The notes: generated from the letters alone by a model not told the origin. Positions 8,558-17,228 are shown, counted from the stretch's first letter. The stretch: 64,000 bases of DNA from JAAYHG01 sp012735455 (GCA_050951365.1 JBMNIX010000011.1:1-64000), one strand, 5' to 3'. Numbers and translations are program-made.

Positions 8558-9147
8558 ATGGAAGGCGCAGAACACGACCGATGCGCGGAAACGGCGCAGC
8601 TGCGCCGCGAGCTGGACCTGGCCCGGCGGCTCCAGGCGGCGATCGTGAGCGCTATTTTCAGCGGCTTTCTGGTGGTGGACCGAAAGGGGCGGGTAACGGA
8701 GCTCAACCCGCTGGGCGGCAAGATCCTGGGCGTCACCCCCCAGGAAGCCATCGGCCGCCCCGTGACGGCGCTGGTACGGTCGCGCCCGGGCATCTCAGCG
8801 GCACTGGAGACGGGGGAGGGCTGGTCCGGTCGGGAGTTTCTGGTGGAGACCAGCCAGGGCCCGCGCCGCCTCATGACCACCGCCGTGCCGGTGAAAGCCG
8901 CCGACGGCTCCGTCCTGGCGGTGACGAGCGGGCGGCGCTCCTCGGCGCCCTGGCCCGCTCGGGGGGCAACGTGACGCGCGCCGCCCGGGAGCTCGGCATC
9001 GGCCGCACCACGTTCTACGACAAGCTTCGTAAGCATAACTTGAACCAGAGCCGGGGCCGCTGTTCGGATTCCCGTTCACTGTCCGGATATCCGACAGACG
9101 GGCGTACCGATTGCGATCACAACCGGGGATCCGCCGCCCGACCGTAG
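8558..9147 (+). pseudogene. Sigma-54-dependent activator remnant: PAS domain joined to a Fis-type DNA-binding domain, AAA+ core missing
   Basis: ATG 8558 opens a frame with a short helical lead (AQLRRELDLARRLQAAIVSA) and a PAS domain (FSGFLVVDRKGRVTELNPLG, then VTPQEAIGRPV). After SVLAVTSG the frame runs into nonsense and stops at 8972-8974. In the next frame, from about 8923, the text is DERAALLGALARSGGNVTRA followed by ARELGIGRTTFYDKLRKHNL, the classic C-terminal Fis helix-turn-helix of NtrC-type activators. The roughly 240-residue AAA+ domain with its GAFTGA motif is absent, so an internal deletion with frame change has joined the ends near 8920-8926. The remnant frame runs on to TAG 9145-9147. 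It lies beside a sigma-54 promoter for the AOR gene, its likely former target. Confidence 0.85.
9061..9097 (+). promoter_or_regulatory. Two tandem activator-binding half-palindromes (candidate enhancer sites)
   Basis: TGTTCGGATTCCCGTTCA (9061-9078) and TGTCCGGATATCCGACAG (9080-9097) share TGT-CGGAT--CCG in register, with starts 19 bases apart. Each is roughly palindromic (TGTCCGGATATCCGACA). They end about 95 bases upstream of a -24/-12 promoter, the usual place for upstream activating sequences of sigma-54 enhancer-binding proteins. They overlap the end of the activator remnant. Confidence 0.6.
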
Positions 9148-9190
9148 GTACACATCCCTGCCGCACGCGCTTTCCTAAACCGCCCGCCGC

Positions 9191-9205
9191 TGGCACACGG
9201 TTTGC
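9191..9205 (+). promoter_or_regulatory. Sigma-54 (-24/-12) promoter for the AOR gene
   Basis: TGGCAC (9191-9196), a five-base spacer ACGGT, and TTGC (9202-9205) match the sigma-54 consensus TGGCAC-N5-TTGC exactly, with GG and GC twelve bases apart. It lies 63 bases upstream of ATG 9269 of the AOR gene and about 95 bases after two tandem palindromic repeats. It implies activator-dependent control of the AOR-moaD unit. Confidence 0.85.
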
Positions 9206-9268
9206 TGTGATGGATATGGGTTGCTGCTGCCGCAGAGCCCAGTAAACGCACGGAAGGAGGAGCAGAGT

Positions 9269-11122
9269 ATGGGCAACGGGTACTGGGGCAAGGTCTTACG
9301 CGTAAACCTGACCGACCGCACCTTTCGGGAAGAACCAGTGGGTGAGGACGTTTGGCGCAGGCTCCTGGGTGGGGCTGGCTACGGGGCCAAGGTGCTGCTC
9401 GAGGAGACACCGGCCAAGGTGGACCCGCTGGGACCGGAGAACAAGATCATCTTCGGCATCGGCTGCCTGCAGAGCGTCCCGGCGCCGGGGAGCGCCAAGT
9501 GGAGCGTGGTCACCAAGTCACCCTTAACCCGCACGTACCTGGATTCCGCCGGGGCGGGCACCTAGGCGCCCATCTTCAAGCGCACCGGGTACGACTCGCT
9601 CGTCATCGAAGGCAAGGCCAGCGAACCGCTCTACCTCTACATTACCGACGGCAGGGTGGAGTTCCGCCCCGCCGGGCACCTCTGGGGCAAGACAACCGGC
9701 GAAACCACCGGCACCTTAAAGGATGAACTAGGCAAGAACGCCAGTGTGCTCAGTATCGGTCCGGCCGGTGAGCGCCTGGTTCCCATCGCCTGCATCGCCT
9801 CCGACGGCATCAGCTTCGCCGGTCGCGGCGGTGCCGGCGCCGTAATGGGCTCGAAGAACCTCAAGGCCATCGCCGCCTATGGGACCCAGGAGTGCCCCGT
9901 GGCCGACCGCGAAACGGCCTACCGGCTCAGCCGGGAAATGATGAGGGAACTGGCCGAGCGCGGCGCCGGCTTCAGCGAGAACGGTACACCCGCCGTTATC
10001 GTACCGTTTGAGGAGATGGGCGACACCCCCATCAAATACTGGACGGGGGACGTGTGGCACGAGGGCGCGCGCCTGCTGGGGACGCCGCACTATAACGAGG
10101 TCCTAAACACGAAACCGCTGCACTGTCTGCACTGCCCGGTGGGCTGCCACCGCCGCGTGCGGGTGGACGGTCCGCCGGAGTTCGCCATGGAGGGTAACGG
10201 CCCGGAGTACGAGACCATCGCCATGTTAGGCTCCAACCTCCTCATCGACGACTTGGCCCCCGTCACCAAGGCCAACGAGCTCTGCAACATGCTGGGGATC
10301 GACACCATCTCGGCCGGCGCCTGGATCGGTTTCCTGATGGAGTGCTACGAGAAGGGGCTCCTCACCGACGCCGAGCTGGGCGGCCCGGTGCGTTGGGGCG
10401 ACGGCCACCGGATGGTGGAGCTCGTCGAGCAGATCGCCCGGGGTGAAGGCGTGAGCCGCTTCTTTAAGGAAGGCATTGTGGGCGCAGCGAAAATGGTCGG
10501 GAAAGGCGCCGAAGAGCTCATCGTCCACGTGAAGAACCTGGACTTCCCCGCCCACGACCCGCGCGCCGTTTTCGGCCTGGGCGTGAACTACGCCACCTGC
10601 CCCATCGGCGCCTCCCACGAGCGCGGCGACCCGCAGGCCACCGCCCTGGGCCTCTGCTACCCCGAGCTCGGCTGGGATGAACCGCCGGAGCGCTTCGACA
10701 TCGACCGCGCCGCCGAGGTGGCTTACGTCATCACCAATGCCAGCCTGATGTACAACTCCCTGACGTTCTGTAAGTTCATCGTCAAAGGCGCCGGGATGAC
10801 CCTTACCGAGCTCATCGACATCTTTAACGCCGTGACGGGCTGGAACTGGACCCCGGCCGAGCTGGCCGACGTAGGTAAACGGGTCATTACGGTGCAGCGT
10901 CTCGTCAACGTGCGCGACGGCATCGGCCGCAAGGACGACGTGCTCCCGCCTAAGATGTACATCACGGCCAAGGAAGGCGGCCGCGTGGGCAAGACCCCGG
11001 CCACAGAGCACGAGCGCGTCCTCTCCGAGTACTACGCCCGGCGCGGCTGGGACGAAAACGGCGTGCCCACGCGCGAAACGGTGGAGAAACTGGCGTTGGG
11101 CGAGCTCCTTAAGTACGTGTAG
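9269..11122 (+). pseudogene. Aldehyde:ferredoxin oxidoreductase with an in-frame TAG at codon 99
   Basis: The frame from ATG 9269 (ribosome site GGAAGGAGG) to TAG 11120-11122 covers 617 codons, normal for AOR. It is interrupted only by TAG at 9563-9565. Text before is TYLDSAGAGT and after is APIFKRTGYDSLVIEG, joined in the same frame, so a single base change (most simply TGG Trp to TAG) explains it. The rest looks functional: Cys286, Cys289 and Cys293 in CLHCPVGC and Cys501 in SLTFCKF fit the [4Fe-4S] ligands known for AOR (C-x2-C-x3-C plus a distant Cys), and the tungstopterin domain is complete. Product, if read through: a tungsten enzyme oxidising aldehydes with ferredoxin. It lies under a sigma-54 promoter and is followed by a MoaD-like gene. 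Confidence 0.9.
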
Positions 11123-11129
11123 CAGGTAA

Positions 11130-11151
11130 GGGGCGCGCTGCGGCGCGCCCC
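11130..11151 (+). promoter_or_regulatory. GC-rich hairpin between AOR and moaD-like genes
   Basis: GGGGCGCG (11130-11137) and CGCGCCCC (11144-11151) form an eight-base-pair stem with a CTGCGG loop. There is no T-run, so it is not a typical terminator. It may stabilise the upstream message or reduce read-through into the moaD-like gene. Confidence 0.5.
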
Positions 11152-11185
11152 TGGCGCGGACAGTGCCCCGCAGGGAGTGAAGAGT

Positions 11186-11419
11186 ATGCAAGTTAGGGTT
11201 AAGCCTGTTTCTTACTTAAAAAAATACCTGCCGGAAGGCGAAAAGGTTATGGTCAAGGAGCTGACCGCACCGGTTACGGTGGCCGAACTGCTCGCGCTCT
11301 GCGGCTTTCCGGAAGAACTCCAGCCCCTCGTTACAGTGAACGGCCACCGCAAAAAGCTGGACTACCGGGTGGCTGATGGCGACGAGATCCTCATCGCGCC
11401 GCCGGCAGCCGGCGGTTGA
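11186..11419 (+). CDS. MoaD/ThiS-family sulfur carrier
   Basis: A 77-residue beta-grasp protein ending in PPAAGG, the diglycine tail that is adenylated and thiocarboxylated in MoaD/ThiS carriers. The pattern VTVAELLALCG, then VTVNGH..., then VADGDEILIAPP is typical of the family. ATG 11186 follows CAGGGAG. Its position after an AOR gene suggests it gives sulfur for the dithiolene of the tungstopterin; AOR genes often have such a neighbour. The E1-type partner could be the ThiF-MobB fusion at 14192-15601. MoaD rather than ThiS is preferred from context only. Confidence 0.88.
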   Translation: MQVRVKPVSYLKKYLPEGEKVMVKELTAPVTVAELLALCGFPEELQPLVTVNGHRKKLDYRVADGDEILIAPPAAGG

Positions 11420-11518
11420 AGGGGTAGTGCGCGGGGAAAGAAGGCGGTGCCGTGGAAGTCGCCGCCCAGCGCGTCACACTGCCCCCGGCTCATTCCACCT
11501 GCCGTATCTGGGCGGGGC

Positions 11519-12475
11519 TCAAGCGAGGTCCCGCGCCGCCGGGATGCCGGCCACGCCTTCGGCCGCCTGCACCGCCCGCAGGACGGCCTGGGCCGTCGCC
11601 TGCGCTGCGAGGGCGCCCACCTGATTGACATCGGCCTCCACCCGGCCGGTGGCCAAGCTGAAGATGGTGTCCCCGTCGAGCATGGTGTGCACCGGCCGGA
11701 TGGCCCGGGCGTAACCGTCGTGGGCCATCTGGGCCACCTTGCCGGCCTGAGCCTTAGTGAGGCGCGCGTTGGTGGCCACGACGCCCAGGGTAGTATTACC
11801 CATGGCTCCAGTTGGGACGAAAGAAGTCTTGCGCAAGAACTCCTCGGCGTCTAGAAAGCCGCCTTTGTCTTCACTCAGGGTTCCGGCAACAATTCGTCCC
11901 GTGGCAGGATCTACCACATCACCCAGAGCGTTTACTGCCACCAAAGCACCCACCACCAGGTCTCCAACCTTCAGGCTGGCCGTACCGACGCCGCTTTTCA
12001 TAGCCCGTTCGTGTCCCAGAAGCTTTCCTACCGTGGCACCACAACCTGCCCCTACGTTCCCTTCTTCTACCGGCCCTGCCATCGCCTGCGCCGCAGCCTG
12101 GTAGCCCATGCTTCGATCGGGACGCACCCGGGGATCACCGATACCCAGGTCAAACAGGCAAGCCGCAGCTACAATGGGCACGCGCGTAACACCCACATCA
12201 AAGCCATAGCCGTGTTCTTCCAGATAGGCCATTACCCCGCTTGCCGCGTCCAGGCCAAAGGCACTGCCCCCTGCCAGAACCACGGCGTGAGCCTTATCCA
12301 CCAAGTTTGCAGGAGCCAAGGCATCCGTCTCTCTTGTGGCCGGGGCACTGCCCCGTACATCTACCCCGGCCACGGCACCCTCCGGGCACAGTATAGCAGT
12401 ACACCCGGTGAGAGCTTCAGTGTTACTGACCTGGCCCACCCTAATTCCGGGCACATCGGTAATGGCATCATACAT
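11519..12475 (-). CDS. P1-family peptidase (DmpA/S58-type aminopeptidase or amidase)
   Basis: A 318-residue N-terminal-nucleophile enzyme of the DmpA/BapA family. Visible marks are ITDVPGIRVGQV at the N-terminus, GGSAFGLDAASG (69-80), and GAMGNTTLGVVATNAR. Self-cleavage into two chains probably occurs before a Thr in GNTTL (Asn227/Thr228); other members use Ser there. Family enzymes remove N-terminal residues, including D- or beta-amino acids, from small peptides or amides. It starts 30 bases after the OPT transporter gene on the same strand, so it may act on imported peptides. The 3' part (11519 to about 11790) is GC-rich and the 5' part is not, a possible recombination junction. Confidence 0.9.
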   Translation of the reverse strand: MYDAITDVPGIRVGQVSNTEALTGCTAILCPEGAVAGVDVRGSAPATRETDALAPANLVDKAHAVVLAGGSAFGLDAASGVMAYLEEHGYGFDVGVTRVPIVAAACLFDLGIGDPRVRPDRSMGYQAAAQAMAGPVEEGNVGAGCGATVGKLLGHERAMKSGVGTASLKVGDLVVGALVAVNALGDVVDPATGRIVAGTLSEDKGGFLDAEEFLRKTSFVPTGAMGNTTLGVVATNARLTKAQAGKVAQMAHDGYARAIRPVHTMLDGDTIFSLATGRVEADVNQVGALAAQATAQAVLRAVQAAEGVAGIPAARDLA

Positions 12476-12505
12476 CGCCAGCCCAACTCCTTTGCCCCAT
12501 CTTCA

Positions 12506-14119
12506 TCACGCTCCGGTAAACACACGAGCGAGAGCAATGATAACCCCTGTAACTCCCTCACCGCCTAAAAAGCCCGAGGAGACAAGCTGCCCCCGCTCAC
12601 TTATCTGCGGCCAGTGCCTGTCCACCAGCCAGCGGCACAGTCCGCCTACGGCTGCAGCGGCAGAAATATACATGGGCAGATAAATCCCAATACCGATAGT
12701 CATGCCGGGGATGCCCAAGTAGTACAGCACAACACCCAGAGCAAAGCCTACCGCAAAAGCAGGAGCATGGGGTAAACCGCTCACCATAGTGGAGACGGCA
12801 TATGCCTGGGGAGCAACCAGCTCGGTTCCAGGCCCCATAGCCCCAAAAGCACGGTGCATAACAAAGATCACAATCACAGAGACTGCTGCGCCTACAACAC
12901 CACCAATCAGCTCGGCATAAACCTGGGCTCGCGGCATCGTGCCCAGCATGTAACCCGCCTTAAAATCCTGTAGATTATCCCCTGCTATTCCACAGGCCAC
13001 CGCCACCACTGCCGCCACAAAGAAGGCGGCAGTGGTACCCGGCGTCACAACAAGCTTCACGGCTAGGAGCACCAAAATACCGAAAACCTCCATGGGGTCA
13101 ATTCCTGTCTGGCCATCCAGAGTTGCGGCCATGGCAGTGGTTATCCAAACACCCAGTATGGTAACAATGCTGGCCACGACTCCCATACCCGCAATGACAG
13201 TTAGACATACGGCTATTGCCGCCATAACGAACGGAGCCCAGCGCAGGTTTATATCACCGCGGCCGCCGAGCATAGGGCTAAAAACCTCGCGGGCTTTGGG
13301 CAAAACCCCCTTCAGAAGCACTCCCACCCCCGCCCCGACAATGAGGCCAATGCCAAAACTGTCTTTGATTGCTGTAGCTGTCTCCAGGCTGAGATAACCA
13401 CCATTTACAGTCAAGGGAATGAATAGAAGATAACTGAGTACGGCACCTAAGAACCAGGTTCCCATAAAAAGAGGGCCAATAAGGTACCCAATACCTGCCG
13501 CCATGGGTGACACCCAGACTCCGAACTGGATATTGCGCTGCCAGAGTGCTGCCGGCATCAAGGCGGCCGGAATCTTGCCCCATTGATCCCGCAGGGCAGT
13601 GATTACAGCGGCCACACCCAGGGAACCGAAGAGCCACTTGGCCTTTTGCCCGCCCTCATCACCAGCCAAGACGGTTTCCGCAGCCGCAATACCCATGGGA
13701 AAGGGAAGCTGCTCTACTTCAATGAAGTGGCGGCGCATGGCAGCCACAAAAATCACACCTAAGATGGTGCCACTCAGGGTCACAGCGAGCAAAGGCCAAA
13801 AACCTACCACCGCCTCAGGATCCAGCATCCAAATTCCTGGAACGGTGAAGGCAACACCGCCCGCCACCATGGCTCCAGCGGACATGGCTGTGTGGGCAAC
13901 GTTTATCTCATTGAGATTCGTACGTCCACAAGCCTTAAGTACAGTAAGGGATAAGATAGCCACAAAGATCGTCGGCCAAGGCAGTGCCCCCATGCGCAAG
14001 GCCACATACATAGAACTGGTAGTTATGATTATCGATCCTATGATACCAAGTACGATCGCCCGGAGGGTAAATTGCTCCTCAAAGGACGAAGCATACCCCA
14101 CTCGGTTCTGTTCCTCCAT
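12506..14119 (-). CDS. OPT-family oligopeptide transporter
   Basis: A 537-residue membrane protein with about a dozen or more hydrophobic segments. The OPT hallmark CGIAGDNLQDFKAGYML and the following GTMPRAQVYAELIG are present, as are an N-terminal FTLRAIVLGIIGS segment and LPFPMGIAAAETV. OPT proteins import peptides or metal chelates with protons. GGGAGGACAACAAG precedes ATG 14119. The gene lies 72 bases after the ThiF-MobB fusion and 30 bases before the P1 peptidase, all on the minus strand. Pairing with the peptidase suggests peptide import, but metal-chelate import would also fit the cofactor-related neighbour. Confidence 0.92.
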   Translation of the reverse strand: MEEQNRVGYASSFEEQFTLRAIVLGIIGSIIITTSSMYVALRMGALPWPTIFVAILSLTVLKACGRTNLNEINVAHTAMSAGAMVAGGVAFTVPGIWMLDPEAVVGFWPLLAVTLSGTILGVIFVAAMRRHFIEVEQLPFPMGIAAAETVLAGDEGGQKAKWLFGSLGVAAVITALRDQWGKIPAALMPAALWQRNIQFGVWVSPMAAGIGYLIGPLFMGTWFLGAVLSYLLFIPLTVNGGYLSLETATAIKDSFGIGLIVGAGVGVLLKGVLPKAREVFSPMLGGRGDINLRWAPFVMAAIAVCLTVIAGMGVVASIVTILGVWITTAMAATLDGQTGIDPMEVFGILVLLAVKLVVTPGTTAAFFVAAVVAVACGIAGDNLQDFKAGYMLGTMPRAQVYAELIGGVVGAAVSVIVIFVMHRAFGAMGPGTELVAPQAYAVSTMVSGLPHAPAFAVGFALGVVLYYLGIPGMTIGIGIYLPMYISAAAAVGGLCRWLVDRHWPQISERGQLVSSGFLGGEGVTGVIIALARVFTGA

Positions 14120-14191
14120 CTTGTTGTCCTCCCTTCTACTAGAGCGAAAACCCAGCCTTGACAGCGCAACTGGGAACGCAAAACTTAGAAG

Positions 14192-15601
14192 TTAGAAACT
14201 CTGCGTTATAATAAAGTCTATCAGTTTTTCAGTTTCCCGCCAGGTAAAACCTGGAATACTTGGCGATAATCCGGACTGCCGCGCAGCAGCAACGTCACCA
14301 AATACAGCCACGAGCCTTCCCGTCATACGGGTAATAGGTTCGGAAACGCCACGACGAAAAACGGCAATCTTGGGAAAGGGACCGCTCTTCAGTCCCTCCA
14401 GCAAGACAATATCTAGCGGACCGAACCAGTCTCGTAGCCGCTCGACTGCAGCTTCCGCCCCAAGCTCATAAAACAAGGTGGCCCGCTTGGGCGTGAGCAG
14501 AGCTGCCGCTTCGGCCCCCGCCTGAGCAAAGCGCCAGGTGTCTTTGCCAGCAGTATCCGTCTCAACATCTTCGTGAGTGTGTTTCACAGCAGCTACCTTC
14601 ACCCCGCGGCGAACTAGCCCTTGAATTAGCTCCATAAGGAGGGTGGTTTTCCCACTACCCGAGGTACCTACAAAGCTGATAACGGTCGGGGAGGGCCGCT
14701 GCGCCGCCGCCCCGTCATTAGCTGTCTTACCTGTCTGGCCTAGCGGCAGGGAATGCATCTGGCCACTGGCAGAGTCTATATAGAAAAGGCGGCACCGTAA
14801 GGGTTCTCCCACCCCAGTCAAGATCTTGATCACCTCCTGTACCTCTAAGGAGGCAACTAAGGCGGCAGTAGCAGCCAGGTTGCCTGTTTCCACCTCAATG
14901 CCACGCTCGCGGCCGGTGACGGAACCATAAATCTCTGCCAGCCCTGGATCACCAGGAAAAATGGTTAGTACTTGACCTAGGAAACCAGCAATTGCACCAT
15001 GTACAAGGGGAATGTTTGATGCCCGTGCTGCTGCTTCTAAAGCAAAACGGGCGGGCAGGTTATCTAAGGCATCTACCACAAGGTCTGCACCCTGCAGCAA
15101 GGCTCTGGCGTTCTCAGGAGTCAACCGTTCCTGGAAGTAGGTCACCTCTGTGGCCGGATTAATGGCCCAGACCCGTTCTCGTGCTACCTCTACCTTAGGC
15201 CGGCCCAGGTCCGCCTCCCGGGCAAGTATCTGCCGGTTAAGATTATTGTCGCTGAAAACGTCGTTATCTATCAGGATGAGTCTCCCCACTCCCATGCGAG
15301 CCAGAAGCTCCACCACAAGCCCACCCAACCCACCGCAGCCTACCACCGCCACCGTTGCACGAACCAGACACAGCTGCCCCTCTTTGCCAATAGTACCGAT
15401 ATTCCTCAGGTAGCGGCCAGGTACTATGCCCCCTTCTAAGGCAATAAGTTCTACCTCCCTCCGAGATACGTCACAAGTACGCGCAATCTCGCCACAGGCT
15501 GTGAGCGAGAGAACCCGCTCTGTCTTCTTGCCCACCTGCGCCGGTTCCGCCGCCTCCTGAACCATATTCTTGATGGCTTGAGCCTTGGCCGCCGCATCCA
15601 T
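14192..15601 (-). CDS. ThiF/MoeB-type adenylyltransferase fused to MobB GTPase
   Basis: A 469-residue two-domain protein. The N-terminal half is an E1-like ThiF/MoeB domain: nucleotide motif VVGCGGLGG (about residues 86-94), DNDVFSDNNLNRQ, and VDALDNLPAR. The C-terminal half, from about residue 305, is MobB: Walker A VGTSGSGKTTL, VAAVKHTHEDVETDTAGKD, LLEGLKSGPFPKIAV. MoeB activates the MoaD tail and MobB acts in adding GMP to molybdopterin, so the fusion would join two steps of Mo/W cofactor maturation. The linker is rich in small residues. ATG 15601 follows AAGGAAGGTG and is preferred over an upstream in-frame TTG at 15634. It starts a minus-strand unit with the OPT transporter and P1 peptidase. 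Confidence 0.9.
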   Translation of the reverse strand: MDAAAKAQAIKNMVQEAAEPAQVGKKTERVLSLTACGEIARTCDVSRREVELIALEGGIVPGRYLRNIGTIGKEGQLCLVRATVAVVGCGGLGGLVVELLARMGVGRLILIDNDVFSDNNLNRQILAREADLGRPKVEVARERVWAINPATEVTYFQERLTPENARALLQGADLVVDALDNLPARFALEAAARASNIPLVHGAIAGFLGQVLTIFPGDPGLAEIYGSVTGRERGIEVETGNLAATAALVASLEVQEVIKILTGVGEPLRCRLFYIDSASGQMHSLPLGQTGKTANDGAAAQRPSPTVISFVGTSGSGKTTLLMELIQGLVRRGVKVAAVKHTHEDVETDTAGKDTWRFAQAGAEAAALLTPKRATLFYELGAEAAVERLRDWFGPLDIVLLEGLKSGPFPKIAVFRRGVSEPITRMTGRLVAVFGDVAAARQSGLSPSIPGFTWRETEKLIDFIITQSF

Positions 15602-15842
15602 TTTATTCACCTTCCTTGCTTCGTTTTTCGCCAACTACCCAGGTAAACCCTGCTAACCAAGAACACACTTTACTAGAACTTTTGTTCCCTTTATGAACTT
15701 TATGTACTTAATGCCCCAGCTGCCTGATAGGGCAGGTATTTCTCACCTGAATGTAGAACTTAATATATATTATGGTCACACAATTCACTCTTATAGTACA
15801 AGGGGCCCTTTAGTTAATTTCTAGACGGGGAGGACGAGGTAT

Positions 15843-16565
15843 ATGCAAGTCAAGGAGGAACTCTGTGTCGGTTGCGGCCGCTGTGTGCTCTACTGTCCGG
15901 TTCAGGCTATCAGTCTCAGCGCAGACAGGAAACTGGCCGTTATTGACCAGGATGAGTGTGTCGAGTGCGGCGCCTGCCTCAGGAGTCCTGCATGCAAGAC
16001 TGGTGCCCTTTATCAGCCAGAGCTAACCTGGCCCCGTGCTGTCCGCAGTCTTTTGAGCGATCCCCTTACTATCGCTCCTGAAAGCGGCATTAGCGGTCGC
16101 GGTACGGAAGAAATGAAGACCAACGATGTTACTGCGCGCTTCAAGCGCGGCTATGCTGGAGTAGCCGTGGAGGTGGGTCGGCCCCTCCTGGGCGCGCGCC
16201 TTAGGGATGTAGAAAAAGTGGCACAAGCCATCGCACGTTTTGGTGTTGAATTTGAAAAGATTAACCCCACCACCAGCCTTATGGCAGATCCCAAGACAGG
16301 CAAGTTCAAGGACGATCTCCTAGACGAAAAGGTGCTCTCGGCCATTATTGAGTTTGCAGTGCCTATCGAGAAGCTACCTGACGTTCTTTACACTCTGGAA
16401 CGAGTCTCCCACGAGATAGACACCATCTTTACTGTGGATGTATGCTCGCGCTGCAATCCAGACGGCTCCATTCCCCATGAGGAACTCCTGGCCCGCGGTA
16501 ACTGGTGGTATTCCATTAACGTCAAGACCAACGTGGGCTTGGGCCGACCCCTAGCAGCAGAGTAG
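15843..16565 (+). CDS. Unrecognised iron-sulfur protein A2 (second copy)
   Basis: A 240-residue paralogue of A1. Two ferredoxin motifs open it, CVGCGRCVLYCP and CVECGACLRSPAC, followed by the same unrecognised domain with GRGTEEMKTNDVTARF, VEVGRP, DVEKVAQA, NPTTSLM, KVLSAIIEF, IDTIFTVD and NVKTNVGLGRP. The GGNW-like insertion near the end (ARGNWWYSI) differs from the other copies. Base composition is ordinary for the window, unlike A1. GGGGAGG precedes ATG 15843. It heads a plus-strand unit A2-B2-TctCBA-FAH, divergent from the ThiF-MobB fusion. In the 241-base intergenic region, TAATATATATTA (15761-15772) is a perfect AT palindrome that could hold one or both promoters. Confidence 0.88.
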   Translation: MQVKEELCVGCGRCVLYCPVQAISLSADRKLAVIDQDECVECGACLRSPACKTGALYQPELTWPRAVRSLLSDPLTIAPESGISGRGTEEMKTNDVTARFKRGYAGVAVEVGRPLLGARLRDVEKVAQAIARFGVEFEKINPTTSLMADPKTGKFKDDLLDEKVLSAIIEFAVPIEKLPDVLYTLERVSHEIDTIFTVDVCSRCNPDGSIPHEELLARGNWWYSINVKTNVGLGRPLAAE

Positions 16566-16598
16566 CAGGGAAATAAGCTAGGCTGAGGAGGTAACGAA

Positions 16599-17228
16599 AT
16601 GACACATACGCTGCACCGCATCGGCAGCTATAACGACTTGACCGAGGATTACGTGTTTCTCATGATGCCGTCCAAAGGGATCAACGTAGAAGGATCCGGT
16701 GAAAAACTGCGCACCTTTTTGGAAATGGCCTTGAGGCATAATCCGGTCATTATCGGTGACGCCCGCAAAGGCAACGCCTACCACCAGGGTGGCATTGACA
16801 ACCTGCTGGCCAATATTGAAGATCAAGCAGTAGTGCAAGCGGTGTTTGACAATAAGGAAACGGTTGTTACCCTACTTAAAGAACTGAAAGAAGCTGACCT
16901 GGGCATGTCAGTGGTGGTTTCTGGCATCGCCACTGAGGTGCACGAGGCATGTAGGCAGGCGGGATTGGAGCGCCACACCGTAGAACACTCCCTGGGCCGC
17001 TGGGGCCGCACCGACAAACTACCGCCGCGGCAAATTCTGGAAATAACCAACATGTGTGGACACTCCATGGTCCCGGCCCAACTGGTCTACAACATGCTGG
17101 CTGACATAAGAACAGGGCGCAGAACAGCCGAAAATGCGGCAGGAGAGCTGGCTAAGCCCTGTATGTGCGGTATCTTTAATACAAAACGGGCAGCCCGGCT
17201 CTTGGCTGCACTGGCAGAAGCTTTCTAG
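16599..17228 (+). CDS. Unrecognised partner protein B2 (second copy)
   Basis: A 209-residue paralogue of B1. Conserved blocks: MTHTLHR, KGINVEGSGEKL, NPVIIGDARKGN, ADLGMSVVVSG, EACRQAG, HTVEHSLG, NMCGHSMV, PCMCGIFNTKRA. The four cysteines shared by all copies are kept. GAGGAGGTAACGAA precedes ATG 16599, 33 bases after A2. It is followed by the TctC receptor gene of a tripartite tricarboxylate transporter, so this copy probably serves catabolism of that importer's substrate. Function unknown. Confidence 0.88.
   Translation: MTHTLHRIGSYNDLTEDYVFLMMPSKGINVEGSGEKLRTFLEMALRHNPVIIGDARKGNAYHQGGIDNLLANIEDQAVVQAVFDNKETVVTLLKELKEADLGMSVVVSGIATEVHEACRQAGLERHTVEHSLGRWGRTDKLPPRQILEITNMCGHSMVPAQLVYNMLADIRTGRRTAENAAGELAKPCMCGIFNTKRAARLLAALAEAF

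Larger units (their letters stand above)
7040..11800. other. GC-rich block, possible acquired or recombined segment
   Basis: Base composition changes abruptly. By hand count, 7201-7260 and 11641-11700 each have 42 G+C of 60, while 11881-11940 has 33 and the homologous module copies at 16321-16380 and 34021-34080 have 29 each. The rise begins right after dctM (about 7040-7080). The fall comes near 11780-11800, inside the P1 peptidase gene rather than between genes. The block holds the first A/B module, a truncated sigma-54 activator, an AOR gene with an internal TAG, and a MoaD-like gene. A junction inside a gene suggests entry by homologous recombination; this is inference. Confidence 0.6.

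Noticed and set aside
9563..9565. TAG read as pyrrolysine
   Set aside because: Pyrrolysine is not known in AOR at this site, no Pyl genes are visible, and a Trp-to-stop change is simpler; kept only as an alternative.
10226..11191. Minus-strand open frame of 321 codons opposite the AOR gene
   Set aside because: It mirrors the codon pattern of the real AOR frame, is rich in His, Gly and Arg, and has no recognisable motif; a GC-driven shadow.
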